Positions 11,901 through 25,532 are shown, counted from the first letter of the stretch. The stretch is DNA of 64,000 bases from Sambucus nigra (GCA_949130495.1 OX422210.1:639430585-639494584); one strand, 5' to 3'. Notes: generated from the sequence alone by a model not told the origin. A program made the numbers and translations.

Positions 11901-12627
11901 TTTACAACAGCTTCTCTACTTCTACTTATATCTTCAAGTCGAGGTTTGCTTTGTATATGCGTGTTGGTGCCTAATTGAAATAGAATTAAGAAGATAATCT
12001 AATCTATGAGAGCTCACCTTTGGATCTATCCCTGGAATTTCCATATATTTCCCGGAAAATACGTCGATGAACTCTTTGATTAGGCCAACGAGCTCCTCCT
12101 TTTTTTTAGGCTCAGACTCTTAGATATTAGAATGGGTGTGCTTTCATCCCCTTCTACCCTGAAGTTGATATCCTCTAATTCTTATAGCTGCTCCCTAGGT
12201 CCATCCTTCATGAATTCTGGAGCCTGCTCTGGTTCTTCAATATGCTTAATAACATGAGATTCATCCACAACAAAATAATTTTGCATCGGGTCGGTGCTCT
12301 CATCCCAGAAAATTGCCTGCGCAGACCATTATAAACGGTAAATAACTTTTCCATTAGGTGGGACCACTTTTTTTCAAGTTCGAGGAGGTTTAACTACCTC
12401 CTCCACCTTCCTCTTTCCTTCTGTTATGTGGGGGATTACCCTCCCCCCAAATGATTATGTAAATATTTCCTTGTCTAGGCCCTTCCTCCAACCACTTTCC
12501 TTTCTTCTAGTTTTCTCACATAATTCTTTCTTTCCTTATCCAATTTTATGTAGAATGCCACATCCACCAGATGGGCCTCCTCAACGAAAAAAGGCTTTTG
12601 TGTGGCCTTGATTATGATCTCTATTCC
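11901..12627 (-). pseudogene. Tat-1 protease-RT linker
   Basis: This lies between the protease frame and the RT palm. Only short broken frames are visible, with no domain I recognise. In Tat elements this stretch joins the protease to the RT fingers. Confidence 0.5.
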
Positions 12628-13104
12628 TCAGATATTAGCCTTTGCACACTGATGGTAGGAGGAGGGCACTATGCCATGGGTATGCATCCATAATCTCCCA
12701 ATGAGCAATTGGTAACTGGTATTAGCATTGATGACATGGAATTTGACGTGGGAAGTGGAATTCCCCAACTTACTTCCTATATTCACATATCCTAGGGATT
12801 GCATTCCGGCGCTGTCAAATCCTGATATCACTAGTGGCACAGACACTATCTTCTCTTGATCGATCCTCATCTCGTATAACGTATTGATTAACATAATGTT
12901 AATAGATGCTCCTCCATCCATTAATGCTCTGGGAAATAAAAATCCATTGATCATAGTTGTGACATAAAACGAGCGGTTGTGGAAGTAAGGCACTTGCCTA
13001 TCTGCCTTAGAAAATACCACTTCAGAAGTATATCTTTTGATCATCCTACCAATTGGTCCATACCAATTCAATGAGGGATCTCCTCGCTGCTGTACCGCCT
13101 CCAA
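12628..13104 (-). pseudogene. Tat-1 aspartic protease
   Basis: An uninterrupted frame of about 158 codons contains A-L-M-D-G-G-A-S-I-N-I-M, the retropepsin-like active-site loop with its Asp. It is followed by hydrophobic beta-strand stretches and YQLLIGRLW, the usual second conserved loop of Tat proteases. It lies between gag and RT in the expected order. A stop after A-K-A-N-I closes it. Confidence 0.8.
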
Positions 13105-13712
13105 AATTTTCTTGCTATAACCACCCTGGTGTCATACTTCACTCCTATTTGGTCGATGAACCACTAGAACTTTTGGCTCCTCGCTATGGCTTCGTATTAA
13201 GAATCTAGGTTCACCTCAAATGTCTGGGCATTGCAAACATACTCTGCCATAAATATCCTCCCCTCATCTAGAGCAAGGATGACATCTACTTTGCCCTCTG
13301 GGAGTTTTACATGCTCGATATCTTCACTTCCATCCTCTTCTTGGCATGGAGTGAAGAACCACTCCTCTCTCTTCCTTTCAAGCTCAATTCTCTGGTTGCT
13401 GTTCAGCGATAACCTTTCCAACACTTCACATATTCTCTCACCATTTTCGCACTCCATCAGATATTGGGTTGCTTCTTCATCATACGCTAATACCATATTG
13501 ACAGTGGAATAATGATGTGCTTAAAGTGGGTTTTCATTAACATCCACAGGAGGTATCTGTAAAGTACCACTAGCCACTTTCTCACCAATTATCCTCCTCA
13601 AATATTAATAGTCCTTAGTGGAGTGTTGCATCCGTTGGTGTAACTCGCAATACTTAGGGTTCACTTTATCAGCTGATGTTGGGGTTTCCCCGTTCAGGTG
13701 AGGGGGACCTTC
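13105..13712 (-). pseudogene. Tat-1 gag 3' part and gag-protease linker
   Basis: A frame at 13197-13496 is acidic and E/K-rich with no clear domain. Above it, at about 13620-13680, K-Y-C-E-L-H resembles the start of a gag zinc knuckle. This is the part of gag left of the nested insertion and joins with 23888-25128 across the TACCC target site. Confidence 0.65.
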
Positions 13713-13717
13713 TACCC
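13713..13717 (+). repeat. Target site duplication TACCC, left
   Basis: The five bases before the left LTR of the nested element match 23883-23887 exactly. Confidence 0.85.
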
Positions 13718-16700
13718 TGTGATACTCCGCCCTAGAAATGAAATATTGAATAATAAATTGATGATTTTATTCGAAGGAAATTTTTTAGGAATAAATATAT
13801 AAGGGAATTACGCCAAAATGGCACGAAAAGTAATTAAGGAGAAAAATAACCCCCACGTTACATGATTCATGTGGATGCGCATTTAAGTCTTAATAGTCCT
13901 AGTAAGTATGTTGGTCAAGTTTGATGCAAAAATTCCAATGAATGATTGTCACACGGTCATATTTAATATAACGCGACTTTTGTCAGCATGTGTCGCGCAG
14001 AACGCGAACTTGCACGATTTTTGTAGGACGTTTTATTGGGGTTAAAAATAATTTAACCATATTTATGGGATGCTAAAAATAGGCCTAAGAGTGCCATGGG
14101 GTTAAAAGTCAAAAAATGAATGAATAAATAAAATATTATTATTTTTCATCAAAAACTAAAAATGTTCAGAAAATTCTGAAAATTTTTAGATCGACTTAGA
14201 ATTTAATTTTGAGCAACTTTCTCTTATTTGATATCTTTAAAAAACATCATTTAGATATATTTTAGAGCCATTTTCAGTTGTAAAAATAGTAATAATATTA
14301 ATAAATTTGGGGTTTTATTTTTATTTTGATTTAATCATAAGCCATCCATTGATTCAACCCCTAGTCTATGCCTCCCTCACCAGCCCCTTAGAATAATCTC
14401 ATCAACATTGGATGGGTGTAAGATTTTTGGAGTTAATTAATGAATAAACTAATGAATTATGGGGTTATATAATGTATTAACCATGTGGGTTGATGAGAGA
14501 AGAAAGAAATTAGATTTTGATCACTCTCACACTCCTACAACTCTCAAATACTTGTGAAAATCCGTAGCTCTTCCTACCCCCCTCTAAACAATGACCAAAA
14601 CTTCATATTTATGACATATTTATACTCCAAAACAACCACTCAAGGGGTATATAGCTTAAGGAAGTCTTGGAGCTTATATTTTGGAGCTAGAGTTGGAGTT
14701 TTGGAGCATTTCTTAGAGCTTAAAGAAGGAGTTCTTAGAGCACATATATATCTCTCATGGAGGATGCATTTGGTTACCACTTGAGGGCACCTTTGAAGGT
14801 GGGGGATACTCCTCCTACACCACAATTTTGGAGTCTTAAGAGGTGAGAAAATCTTACTTTAATTGAGGTTTAGAGTTTTATAACTTTTAGAATAATATTT
14901 ACATATAGTAGACTTGATGTATGTAGAATTTTAGCTACTTTACAACTTTATGTTGTTTAGTCATCATATCATCATTTGGTGTGTAGAAATGAGTTTTTAA
15001 GAAGTAATTTTGCTGGGTTCAAAAGGTGGATAAATTTCAGAATATTTGTCTTGAACATTTTAATGAAATAATATGTGTTAAAATGATGTTTCAAAGGTAA
15101 ATAATGTAATTTCATACCAAAATAGGACTTTCTTACCAAAATGATGAAGTAGAAGAAGAAATTGGAATTTTACTTAAATGGGTGTTTTTGAGATGCATAA
15201 ACTCATAATAAGAAATAATTGGGGTTGATATGTAAATAATCAAAGTATAAAATGTTTACTTTTAAATTGATACTTAAGAGTAGTTAAAGAAAGTAAAGAA
15301 TGTCAAGTGTGTTAATAGTGACCAAATGAGTATTTAAAGTGTGTACAACTTATTTTGGAAACATAAATGGAAATAAAGTCTTTTTATAAAATTTGGAATT
15401 TATTACTGAAATTATGTTGTAAATATCAGAAATACACTTTGAGAAGTTATAAATTGGTTTTTGGTAAAATTAGTATGTTTAAACTGATTTAAAAAAGTAT
15501 AATATTTGTGTAAAATAAATAGTAGTGGCATTGTTGTAAATATAATGAATAGTGTGCTTTCAAGAAAATATTTGGCAATTAAATGTATTAATTATATTTG
15601 ATAAAAGGAGATTAATGATATATTTTTGCTAAGTGAAAATAACGAGTTTCACTAAAATGATAAGTGTGAAATATGGGTAAAAATATAGTTTTTGACAAGT
15701 GTAAAGTGGTTAAAAGTGTTTTGAGAATTAAGTTGGAAAGTTAGTAACTATTTTGGGAACAACACTTGTTAAATGGCTAAATGCGTATTTGATAAGAAAT
15801 GGGTAAATTGATACATTTACGTAAAGCAGAACATTTTTATGAAATAAAAATGTCAATGAATAGTTTGGAAGAAAAATGAAAGAATTGATTTTTCAAGTGA
15901 GAATAAATGTGAACATTGAGAATAATGCTGAAATACATGAAAAAAAAAGATAAGAAAGGATACTTGTATGATGCTAAGAATTAAACAGGGCATGACGTCC
16001 CTAGTGGTGAAAGACCTCAAAGCCTGTACAGATGAGCATATGGCGATTGGAGACCGATGGTGTAGAGCCCATGAAATCTAGGAATAATGGCTAGACTCCA
16101 AGGCAAAGATTGATAATTATTGTAATAAAAAATGAAGAATGAGAATATTCTTAAAATTTTCGTTTTGGCAATTGGATATGTGGATTTATCGAATCCCCCA
16201 CCGCCTCAGTTGACTTAACTGTTCCAAAGAAACGTATATCGGCTAATGGTATGCCCTACCCTAATTCATTAAAGAATCAGATTCCTATTACGAATGGCGC
16301 GTACTACCCGCATATAGGGAACGCTCTGCCGAGTTCCATTCGTTTGGATCTCATGCAAATAGCTGTCAAGGGTCTGTTCCGACAGAAGGTGCGAATAAAT
16401 CTTTGATATTTGCAGAATGTTGAAAAAGGGAAATAAACAAGTTTTCGTGAAACAATAAATATTTTGTGTCGTGTGGAGTATAAGTTTCTCAATGAAAATG
16501 CGTGTCATAAAGATTTTTTTAATGAGAATATTAAAATAATGGCAAAGTAACTCTAGCGTGAGTTAATAAACGCTGAATAGATGAATATTTTCAAGAAAAG
16601 AAAGGTTTTTCCTATAAAGGATTAACCGTGTGCGTTAATGGGAAATGATGTGATTTTAAACATAGATTGTCCAAAATGACTATTTTGGGAAAGGAAACGA

Positions 16701-17182
16701 GGATGAACGGGGATAAATTATATTTTTGGAATAAAATGATTTAATACATCGGAGCATGTATTTTCAAAAGTATATATGTAGATATATACATATTTTCATG
16801 AGCATATAGTGAGTGAGTATTCTTTTCTGCCGTTCGTTTCTATGTTGCATTTGTATAAATCCCACTGAGCCTTTCGCTCCCTCCCTCCTCTTTGTTATGA
16901 CAGGTTGTATGCGGTTCCGTACTTTGAGAGCGTTATACAGGTAATATTTACTTGCATTAACATTAGTAGCTCTGTTTACTTGGCCTTGGGGGCACTTCCC
17001 TTGGGTCCCGGACGTAGTTTATTTTGTATTGGAATCGCATGCTAAGCAAACCGTAATCTTATTTAATAATAAAACTGGAATAGTAACATTATATAGGTTG
17101 TTCATTGCACCCCACACCTGACCCTTGAATTGGATCAGGGTCGATCCTATAATAACCCTTAAATCCGGTTCGGGGCGTCACA
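13718..17182 (+). repeat. 5' LTR of the nested non-coding element
   Basis: 3465 bp, starting TGTGATACTCCGCCC and ending GGGGCGTCACA. It contains about 230 bp (roughly 16158-16392) absent from the other LTR. No coding frame with recognisable product. Confidence 0.9.
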
Positions 17183-17185
17183 ACT

Positions 17186-17197
17186 TGGTATCAGAGC
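17186..17197 (+). other. Primer binding site, initiator tRNA-Met type
   Basis: TGGTATCAGAGC lies three bases after the 5' LTR. It matches the 3' end of plant initiator tRNA-Met by complementarity and is the commonest plant LTR-element primer site. Confidence 0.9.
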
Positions 17198-20100
17198 TTT
17201 AGGTTCAAGGTTTCTTTCGGGTGTGACGTGGTGAGGTCGGTAGTGGATCTTTTGACGTCGATGTTGGTTTGGGCCGGTCATACTAGTTTGGTGACAGTTT
17301 GTATCCCCGTCAATAAAGTCAAAGAGGTTAGAATGACAAGCAAGTTGGTGCCAAATGGCACACAATTAGGCTGATAGTTATAAATCGCTTCCGCATTCCT
17401 GATATAGATGTGTTAGTAATTACGGGTGTCAACTTAAGCTAATGTCGGCAACATCATAGTTCCTTTGTGTGAGAGATGTATTGTGTGTTAATTATAATGG
17501 TAACATAGAATAAGAGAAGTTAATGCACCAAATAGTGTGAGCTAAATTGTAGCTAGAAAGATTAGTTGAGTTTAACTTTGGAGATTAGGTGACTTAAGTG
17601 TATATTATAAGTGTTAAATTCGTAGTGAGAGTGTATTAAATTCAAGACTCAGATTAATGTATTTTTGTGTAAATCTTGGGTAGTATATTTGTTAGTATTG
17701 ATCTTGTGATGAGAAATTAGTAGGTCCCTTAGTTGAGGACTGAGGTTTATTATATCATGATGTATATATTATGGTTATAATGTAGACTTGGATAATTGTG
17801 ATGGTTTAAGGTGACCTAGGAGTTACATAAAATTGTCCTTGTGGCACAATGTTGATGATGGTATCAAATTGATAATTTTGCGAGGTTATAATAATACGGT
17901 ATTGAGGAATAGGATCTCTCGTGGCATTTGTGGTATGGTCTTGGATGTTTATAGGCAATACCCGTCGTCCCGTATCCTACCTTAGTCTTTAGTAAATATC
18001 AATGAATAATTTATCGCGTGGTGTGATGATCACACATTGGAGACAAGACACATTTATAAACTTACACTCATTGAGGTTTATATGACATAGTTTAGCGATT
18101 TTACTACGGGTTAGTAATCAAATAAGTTTGTAATTCCACAATAATTTCTCTTAGGAGTAAGTGCTAAGGTTATTTGAGAAAAATAGTAATGAAAGTAATT
18201 AGCATTTCAAGACGATACATTTGAGATTTTATATCTTAGATAAAACTAAGGTTGATTAGTGTTCCTCGGTGACAGGCATGCTATTTACTTGCGTAGAAAT
18301 GACAAATTAAGGTGACACAAGAATATGTCCTGGATGATTCCCTAGTATATGATAGGAGATAATTGGTGTGACGTTAGAAGAATCAAATCAATGATTACCA
18401 CATAAATATATTGAAGATTAGTGACCTTAATCAAATCGTTATGATAAACAATTGAGTTGACTTTAGCAAAGTGTTTTTGGGACATTAATATGATAAGCTT
18501 CTGTCGTGACGAAATAATAATTGAACTTGGTCATATGTGTTAGCTTCGGGAAAAGGCTAAATCTTATGTCGTTACCTTAAAGCTTGGAGAATTATTTCAT
18601 TGAGGATTTCATAAAATAATAATAGGTCGTTAGTGACTAAATCGTGTTAACGCGCGCAAATGCCTTAGGATTGGTGACATAAAATGAATTGATTCAGATT
18701 ATGAACATGTATCTTGATATAACTCTTGGAGAAATATAAGTTGGTAATTATATCTGAATTTCGTGACAAGCACTTGGATGGGCTTAATTAGCATTTATTT
18801 CTAGGACATCAAGCATGACAAGATTTTAGTGTGGCAGACGACGCTTACATTTGTTTGTGTATACACCTTTATAAAAAAAATTATAAGTTTACGGAAGTTA
18901 TCCATAAAGCCTTGGAGAATATAAGTATTATTAGTATTAGGGTTTGTTTAGGTGTTGATGAATCATTATCATACATGTTGACTTGTGGCAAAACCTTGGA
19001 GATTAGCACCATGAATCGTAAAACTTGTCTAAAATGATCTTTGAGGATTGTGTCGTAAACATGATGGAAAGTGCTAGGTTCCGCTCTTGGGAGAACTTAG
19101 AGTAACTTGATGTTGTATTAGTATTCAATGAATAACTCTTGGAATGAAGTGTTAGAATTGATCACATCACCCTCTTGTGCTACCAATACGTTAGGGATAA
19201 CCCTAGTAAAAAAGAAATCATTATTCACCTAGAGAAATACTTAGTGATAAGATAAGGTGAGCATAGATCTTACCTATGAGATTTGAAGCGTCAGCTTCGA
19301 CTAAAGTGTGATACTTAGGATTGCTTAGGATGTTGCTAAGAGTTAGGAAGTTGTTGGTAAATTAAGGTGTTTGAAATTATGCATATGTATTAAACTTGAA
19401 CATTTGAGGTTAGATACCACGTATTGAAATTAGGAGACCTAAGTATAATAGATTGACTATTTATGATAAAAGATGAGAAGTATGATCTCGCATGAATTAG
19501 CGCAGTACGTACAAATATAAAAGTGTAACCCATAACAATATTCCTAAGGAAGGAAGCCTTGTGTTTTTACTTCTCGAAAGGATTAGTTTATACTTCAATA
19601 AGAATGGAAAAATTTGTGTAGAAGCAGTCAATGTATATAAGAGGAACATCGACCTTAAGTTGTGGACCTTAAGAGCACTCATGGGTTCGTACTTTGTGAA
19701 AAATAGTTCGTTGCCTAAATTCGATTGTTATCCGTTGGCTCGGTATTCACTTAATTCGTTGTGATTCAATATGTTTCATTTGATCCCAGTAATGGGAAGT
19801 TATTCGGTTGTGATTTGGGTGTGACACTACATAAGCTCAGTAGTGGCACGGGTTAGGCCGATTGTGCTGATGCATCACAGTAAATGAGTGTGCACTTTAT
19901 TGGAATCACCCTAATCTTTTCATTAGTTTGTGTGTGCGCATGATCTCGCGATTTGTTGCTCGTAGTTTGCATGTGTAAATCGTTTATCTTAGGTTAACAA
20001 CCCTATTAGTTGACCGATAGAACTAGTTACAGTTTGGAGTTACAGTATAGCTAGTAAATTTTCAATCATAGGTTCAAGAATAAGTTTTAGGAATTATGTG

Positions 20101-20635
20101 GATATCATACTTAATGAGACCTTAAGTGAAAATTTTACACTCCGAATTAAGGATGTTAGTTACTCATGTATAATTTGGATTATGATGTCTAGGATGCGTC
20201 GAGGTTAATATGAAGATCTCTTGCGAGATTTCGGTCTTTCACGCCAATGTGATAAAGTGACTCTTTTAATATTGCTGATATGAATGACCAGGAAGTGTTA
20301 CAGGTGTATTAACCTAGTCTTGACGTGATTCAAAATTTGAGAAAATATAGGTTTATAAATCCTAACTCGTGATGATGAATTCATTAATGATGGCATGATG
20401 TTTGAGGAATACCGATTGTTTCGAAAAAAAATATTGGAACGAATAAGTTAGGCATGCTTGGGTATTATTAATGAAAAATCTTACCATGATTGGGTTAACT
20501 TGATGACAATTAACGTGGATGGAATATTTGAGTTTTAACTATAAAGATCAGGATACTCCAGAATTAGAAATGGTTTGCTTAGATGACTGAATGATTAAGA
20601 TTGATGAGTTATAAATTTCGAGGATGGAATTTCTT

Positions 20636-20647
20636 AAGGAGGGAAAA
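20636..20647 (+). other. Polypurine tract of the nested element
   Basis: AAGGAGGGAAAA directly precedes the 3' LTR. Confidence 0.85.
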
Positions 20648-23600
20648 TGTGATACACCGCCCTAGAAACGAAATATTGAATAATAAATTGATGATTTTAT
20701 TCGAAGGAAAAATTTTAGGAATAAATATATAAGATAATTACGTCAAAATGACACGAGAAGTAATTAAGGAGAAAAATAATCCCCACATTACATGGTTCGC
20801 GTGGATGCACATTTAACTCTTAATAGTCCTAGTAAGTATGTTGGCCAAGTTTGATACAAAAATTCCAAGGAATGATTGTGACACAGTCATGTTTAATATA
20901 ACGCGACTTTTGTCAGCATGTGTCACGCAGGATGCGAACTTGCACGATTTTTGTAGTACGTTTTATTGGGGTTAAAAGTAATTTGACCATATTTATGGGA
21001 TGCTAAAAATAGGCCTAAGAGTTCCATGGGGTTAAAAGTCAAAAAATGAATGAATAAATAAAATATTATTATTTTTCGTCAAAAACTAAAAGTATTCAGA
21101 AAATTCTGAAAAATTTCAGATCGACTTAGAATTTAATTTTGAGCAATTTTCTCTTCTTTGATATCTTCAAAAAACGTCATTTAGATATATTTTAGAGCCA
21201 TTTTCAGTTGTAAAAATAATAAAAATATTAATAAATTTGGGGTTTTATTTTTATTTTGATTTAATCATAAGCCATCCATTGATTCAACCCCTAGTCTATA
21301 CCTTCCTCACCAGCCCCTTTGAATAATCTCATCAACATTGGACGGGTGTAAGATTTTTGGAGTTAATTAATGAATAAACTAATGAATTATAGGGTTATAT
21401 AATGTATTAACCATGTGGATTGATGAGAGAAGAAAGAAATCAGATTTTGATCACTCTCACACTCCTACAACTCTCAAATACTTGTGAAAATTCGTAGCTC
21501 TTCCTTCTCCCCTCTAAACAATGACCAAAACTTCATATTTATGACATATTTATACTCCAAAACAACCACTCAAGGGGTATATAGCTTAAGGAAGTCTTGG
21601 AGCTTATATTTTGGAGCTAGAGTTGGAGTTTTGGAGCATTTATTAGAGCTTAAAGAAGGAGTTCTTAGAGAACATATATAGCTCTCATGGAGGATGCATT
21701 TAATTACCCCTTGAGGGCACCTTTGAAGGTGGGGGATACTCCTCCTACACCACAATTTTGGAGTGTTAAGAGGTGAGAAAATCTTACTTTAATTGAGGTT
21801 TAGAGTTTGATAACTTTTAGAATGATATTTACATATAGTAGACTTGATGTATGTAGAATTTTTGCTACTTTACAACTTTATGTTGTTTAGTCATCATATC
21901 ATCATTTGGTGTGTAGAAATGAGTTTTTAAGAAGTAATTTTGATGGGTTCAAAAGGTGGATAAATTTCAGAAGATTTGTCTTGACCATTTTATCAAATAA
22001 AATGTGTTAAAATGATGTTTCAAAGGTAAATAATGTAATTTCATACCAAAATAGGAATTTCTTACCAAAATGATGAAGTAGAAGAAGAAATTGGAATTTT
22101 ACTTAAATGGGTGTTTTTGAGATGCATAAACTCATAATAAGAAATAATTGGGGTTGATATGTAAATAATCAAAGTATAAAATGCTTACTTTTAAATTGAT
22201 ACTTAAGAGTAGTTAAAGAAAGTAAAGAATGTCAAGTGTGTTAATAGTGACCAAATGAGTATTTAAAGTGTGTACAACTTATTTTGGAAACATAAATGGA
22301 AATAAAGTCTTTTTATAAAATTTGGAATTTATTACTGAAATTATGTTGAAAATATCAGAAATACACTTTGAGAAGTTATAAATTGGTTTTTGGGAAAATT
22401 AGTATGTTTAAACCGATTTAAAAGTATAATATTTGTGTGAAACAAATAGTAGTGACATTGTCGTAAATACAGTGATAGTGTGCTGTTAAAAAAATATTTG
22501 GAAATTAAATGTGTTAATTAAGTTTGATAAAAGGAGATTAATGATATATTTTTGCTAAGTGAAAATAATGAGTTTCACTAAAATGATAAGTGTGAAATAT
22601 GGGTAAAAATATAGTTTTTAACAAGTGTTAAGTGCTTAAAAGTGTTTTGAGAATTAAGTTGGAAAGTTAGTAACTATTTTGGGAACAACACTTGTTAAAT
22701 GGCTAAATGCGTATTTGATAAGAAATGGGTAAATTGGTAAATTTACATAAAGCAGAACCAATGAATAGTTTGAAAGAAAAAGGAAAGAATTGATTTTCCA
22801 AGTGAGAATAAATGTGAACATTGAGAATAATGTTGAAACACATGAAAAAAAAAGATAAGAAAGGATACTTGTATGATGTTAGGAATTAAACAGGGCATGA
22901 TGTCCCTAGTGGTGAAAGCCCCCAAAGCCTGTACAGATGAGCATATGGCGATTGGAGACCGATGGTGTAGAGCCCGTGAAATCTAGGAATAATAGCTAGA
23001 CTTCAAGGCAAAGATTGATAATTCTTGTAATAAGAAATGAAGAATGAGAATATTCTTAAAATTTATGCGAATAAATCTTTGATATTTGCAAAAGGTTGAA
23101 AAAGGGAAATAAACAAGTTTTCGTGAAACAATAAATATTTTGTGTCGTGTGGAGTATAAGTTTCTCAATGAAAATGAATATTTTCCAAACACGAGGTGTG
23201 CGTGTCATAAAGATTGTTTTAATGAGAATATTAAAATAATGGCAAAGTAACTCTATCGTGAGTTAATAAGCGCTGAATAGATGAATATTTTCAAGAAAAG
23301 AAATGTTTTTCCTATAAATGATTAACCGTGTGCGTTAATGGGAAATAATATGATTTTAAACAAAGATTATCCAAAATGACTATTTTGGGAAAGAAAAAGA
23401 GGATGAACGGGGATAAATTATAGTTTTGGTATAAAATGATTTAATACATTGGAACATGTATTTTCAAAAGTATATATGTAGATATATACATATTTTCATG
23501 AGCATATAGTGAGTGAGTATTCTTTTCTGCCGTTAGTTTCTATGTTGCATTTGTATAAATCCCACTGAGCCTTTCGCTCCCTCCCTCCTCTTTGTTACGA

Positions 23601-23882
23601 CAGGTTGTATGCGGTTCCGTACTTTGAGAGCGTTATACAGGTAATATTTACTTGCATTAACGTTAGTAGCTCTGTTTACTTGGACTTGGGGGCACTTCCC
23701 TTGGGTCCCGCACGTATTTTATTTTATATTGTAATCGCATTATAAGCAAAGCGTAATCTTATTTAATAATAAAACTGGAATAGTAACATTATTTAGGTTG
23801 TTCATTGCACCCCACACCTAACACTCTAATCGGATCAGGGTCGATACTATAATAACCCTTTAATTCGGTTTGGGGTGTTACA
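20648..23882 (+). repeat. 3' LTR of the nested non-coding element
   Basis: 3235 bp, starting TGTGATACACCGCCC and ending GGGGTGTTACA. It lacks the 230-bp block of the 5' copy and has a 17-bp deletion near 22759 and a small insertion near 23180. Confidence 0.9.
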
Positions 23883-23887
23883 TACCC
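23883..23887 (+). repeat. Target site duplication TACCC, right
   Basis: Identical to 13713-13717. Confidence 0.85.
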
Positions 23888-25128
23888 CCTCTCGTACCAA
23901 CATATGATAACTATCCATAGCTTCCGCTATGCTGTAAGGTAGCGGTGGTGAGGTATTTTCTCTAAAATTTCTCTTTTCACACAGGTTATTGTTCTTCAAT
24001 TTTGAGCCTCCCTTTTTGTCTTTGGGATTTTTGTCCATATAAGTAACTGCTTGCTGCCTCGAGTCTTGAAACCTTCAAGAAGTGAGTGGTACTTGTGTCA
24101 TCTAGATAGAGGTCCCCGACTTGATTATCATAGCTATATTACTGGAAGCCTTGGTGAATTCTCTAAATATGCCATCTCTGGTTTCATTAACCAAATGGAG
24201 TTTGTATTCCTCTAAGAGACCCTCGACACAGATTTAAAGCAGCCTTTCCTCTACTACCTCCTTGTGAACATCCAATGCTCTCTCACGAAAGTGCATGATA
24301 TATTGCATTAACTCCTCCCTGGGCTTTTGCACCTCTTGTGCCAGGTGTCTCAATGTGAACTCACATTCTGTCACAAATAACTTTTGGAGAAATTTTCTAT
24401 GCATTTCTTCCCACAAGGGAATGTTGTTAGGTGACAAATGGGAATACCACGTTTAGGCCTTTCCTGTAAGGATCTTGGAGAACTCCCTTAACCTCGAGTT
24501 CTTGTCATTTTCATACACTTCTAGGTACTTAAAGAACCTCTTCACGTGCTCTCTTGGATTTTTCCCTTTCCCATTAAACTTAATGAATTTTGTTAGAATA
24601 TACCCTTCTGGGTATGGCTTCTCATTCATAGTCTGAGGGTAAGGGTCTTGTAGCTCTTCATACAGATGAGACGCTTCTCTTTGAGAGGAGGAGAGCAATG
24701 CCCTCACCTCCTCTATAGTAATTGCCTTGGAGGGAGATTCCTCCAAACTCATGCCTTTTATTGCTGGTGAGCTTGATGGTGCCACAACCTGATGTGGCAC
24801 CACCTTTCATGGCAAAATCATCTCTGCCAGAATTACTGCTAGAGTGGTTGCCCTTTCAGAGGGGCAGCTGCTGGTGTTACACAGACTTGACCCAAACTTG
24901 ATAGGTTTACATTGTTTTTCTTTAAGAGGCAAAAAATATGCTCATAATACTCATATTTGTCACCGAAGCTACTACCGGTTAACTGGTCTGCCCTTCCTAA
25001 GGAGCTGGTGTCTTTGCTACGATCACCATCACATCTTCCTGAGTGGTCTGGTCACTTTCGGTCCCATTACCAAGTGTAATGTCTTCAAAAACTAGTTGCT
25101 TAGAAACACTGAAACCTTCTTTATCCAT
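23888..25128 (-). pseudogene. Tat-1 gag (5' part, degenerate)
   Basis: A Met codon at 25126-25128 lies 14 bases inside the primer site and opens a frame with M-D-K-E-G-F. Further on, 24453-24803 and 24234-24437 are one frame broken by a single TAA after L-T-G-K-A. Together they show the retrotransposon gag fold region, including F-I-K-F-N-G-K-G-K-N-P-R-E-H-V and a W-x-x-M-H-x-K-F segment. Other stops lie in the N-terminal 100 codons. The frame runs into the nested element at 23888 and resumes at 13712. Confidence 0.8.
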
Positions 25129-25142
25129 GGAAGTGAGGATAA

Positions 25143-25161
25143 CTCACCAGTGGAGTCGCCA
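25143..25161 (-). other. Primer binding site of Tat-1
   Basis: The minus strand reads TGGCGACTCCACTGGTGAG, two bases from the 5' LTR end. This resembles the tRNA-Arg-type primer site reported for Ogre/Tat elements. Confidence 0.7.
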
Positions 25162-25532
25162 AATGTAGAAGGGTAACTGTACTGGAGTCTATGAATAACT
25201 GGAAAGGGTGAAGCGTGACCCACTCCAATGGACTATGCCTTCAAGGCCTTTCAAGAACTTTTAGAGCAGCACCTGGTAAAACCTTCTCCTTTTGGTAAAA
25301 ATGGAGCCAAAGTAAGAAACTACTCCCTACAAGAAGATGAACTTCCCAACAACAATAATAACTTTTCTCAAGAGGAACTCTTGAGAATGATGGTTGTCAG
25401 CGTGTAGTGAAGAAATAGGGCACTTAGCACTTAGAGAGGGAGTGAGGAGAGAACACTAGGTATCTGAGGTGATTTTGACAGAGTAACAGTATTACTTGAG
25501 TTATGATTATGACTTGCCCTTGCCCAGGGGTC

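Larger units (their letters stand above)
17183..20647 (+). other. Interior of the nested element, no coding capacity seen
   Basis: AT-rich sequence dense in stops on both strands. The longest frames are about 60-70 codons and resemble nothing I recognise. Only the primer site and purine tract at its ends can be named. Confidence 0.7.
13718..23882 (+). mobile_element. Non-coding LTR retrotransposon (LARD-like) nested in Tat-1 gag
   Basis: Long direct repeats (13718-17182 and 20648-23882) start TGTGATAC and end in GTCACA or GTTACA. The element has a perfect initiator-Met-type primer site, a purine tract and the 5-bp TSD TACCC. The 3465-bp interior has no recognisable gag or pol in any frame. 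LTR length, the TGTGAYAC start and the purine tract resemble Tekay/Del chromoviruses, so it may be a non-autonomous partner of that lineage (inference). The LTRs differ by roughly 9% in the first 300 bp and less further in, by eye, so the insertion is not recent. Confidence 0.9.

Noticed and set aside
14554..14784. Small frame repeated at 21484-21681
   Set aside because: It lies at the same place in both LTRs of the non-coding element; the downstream part differs by substitutions and stops and it matches no known product. Treated as LTR sequence.
17183..20647. Exact equality of interior length and left LTR length (3465 bp) in the nested element
   Set aside because: The right LTR is 3235 bp and the two regions share no sequence similarity; coincidence.
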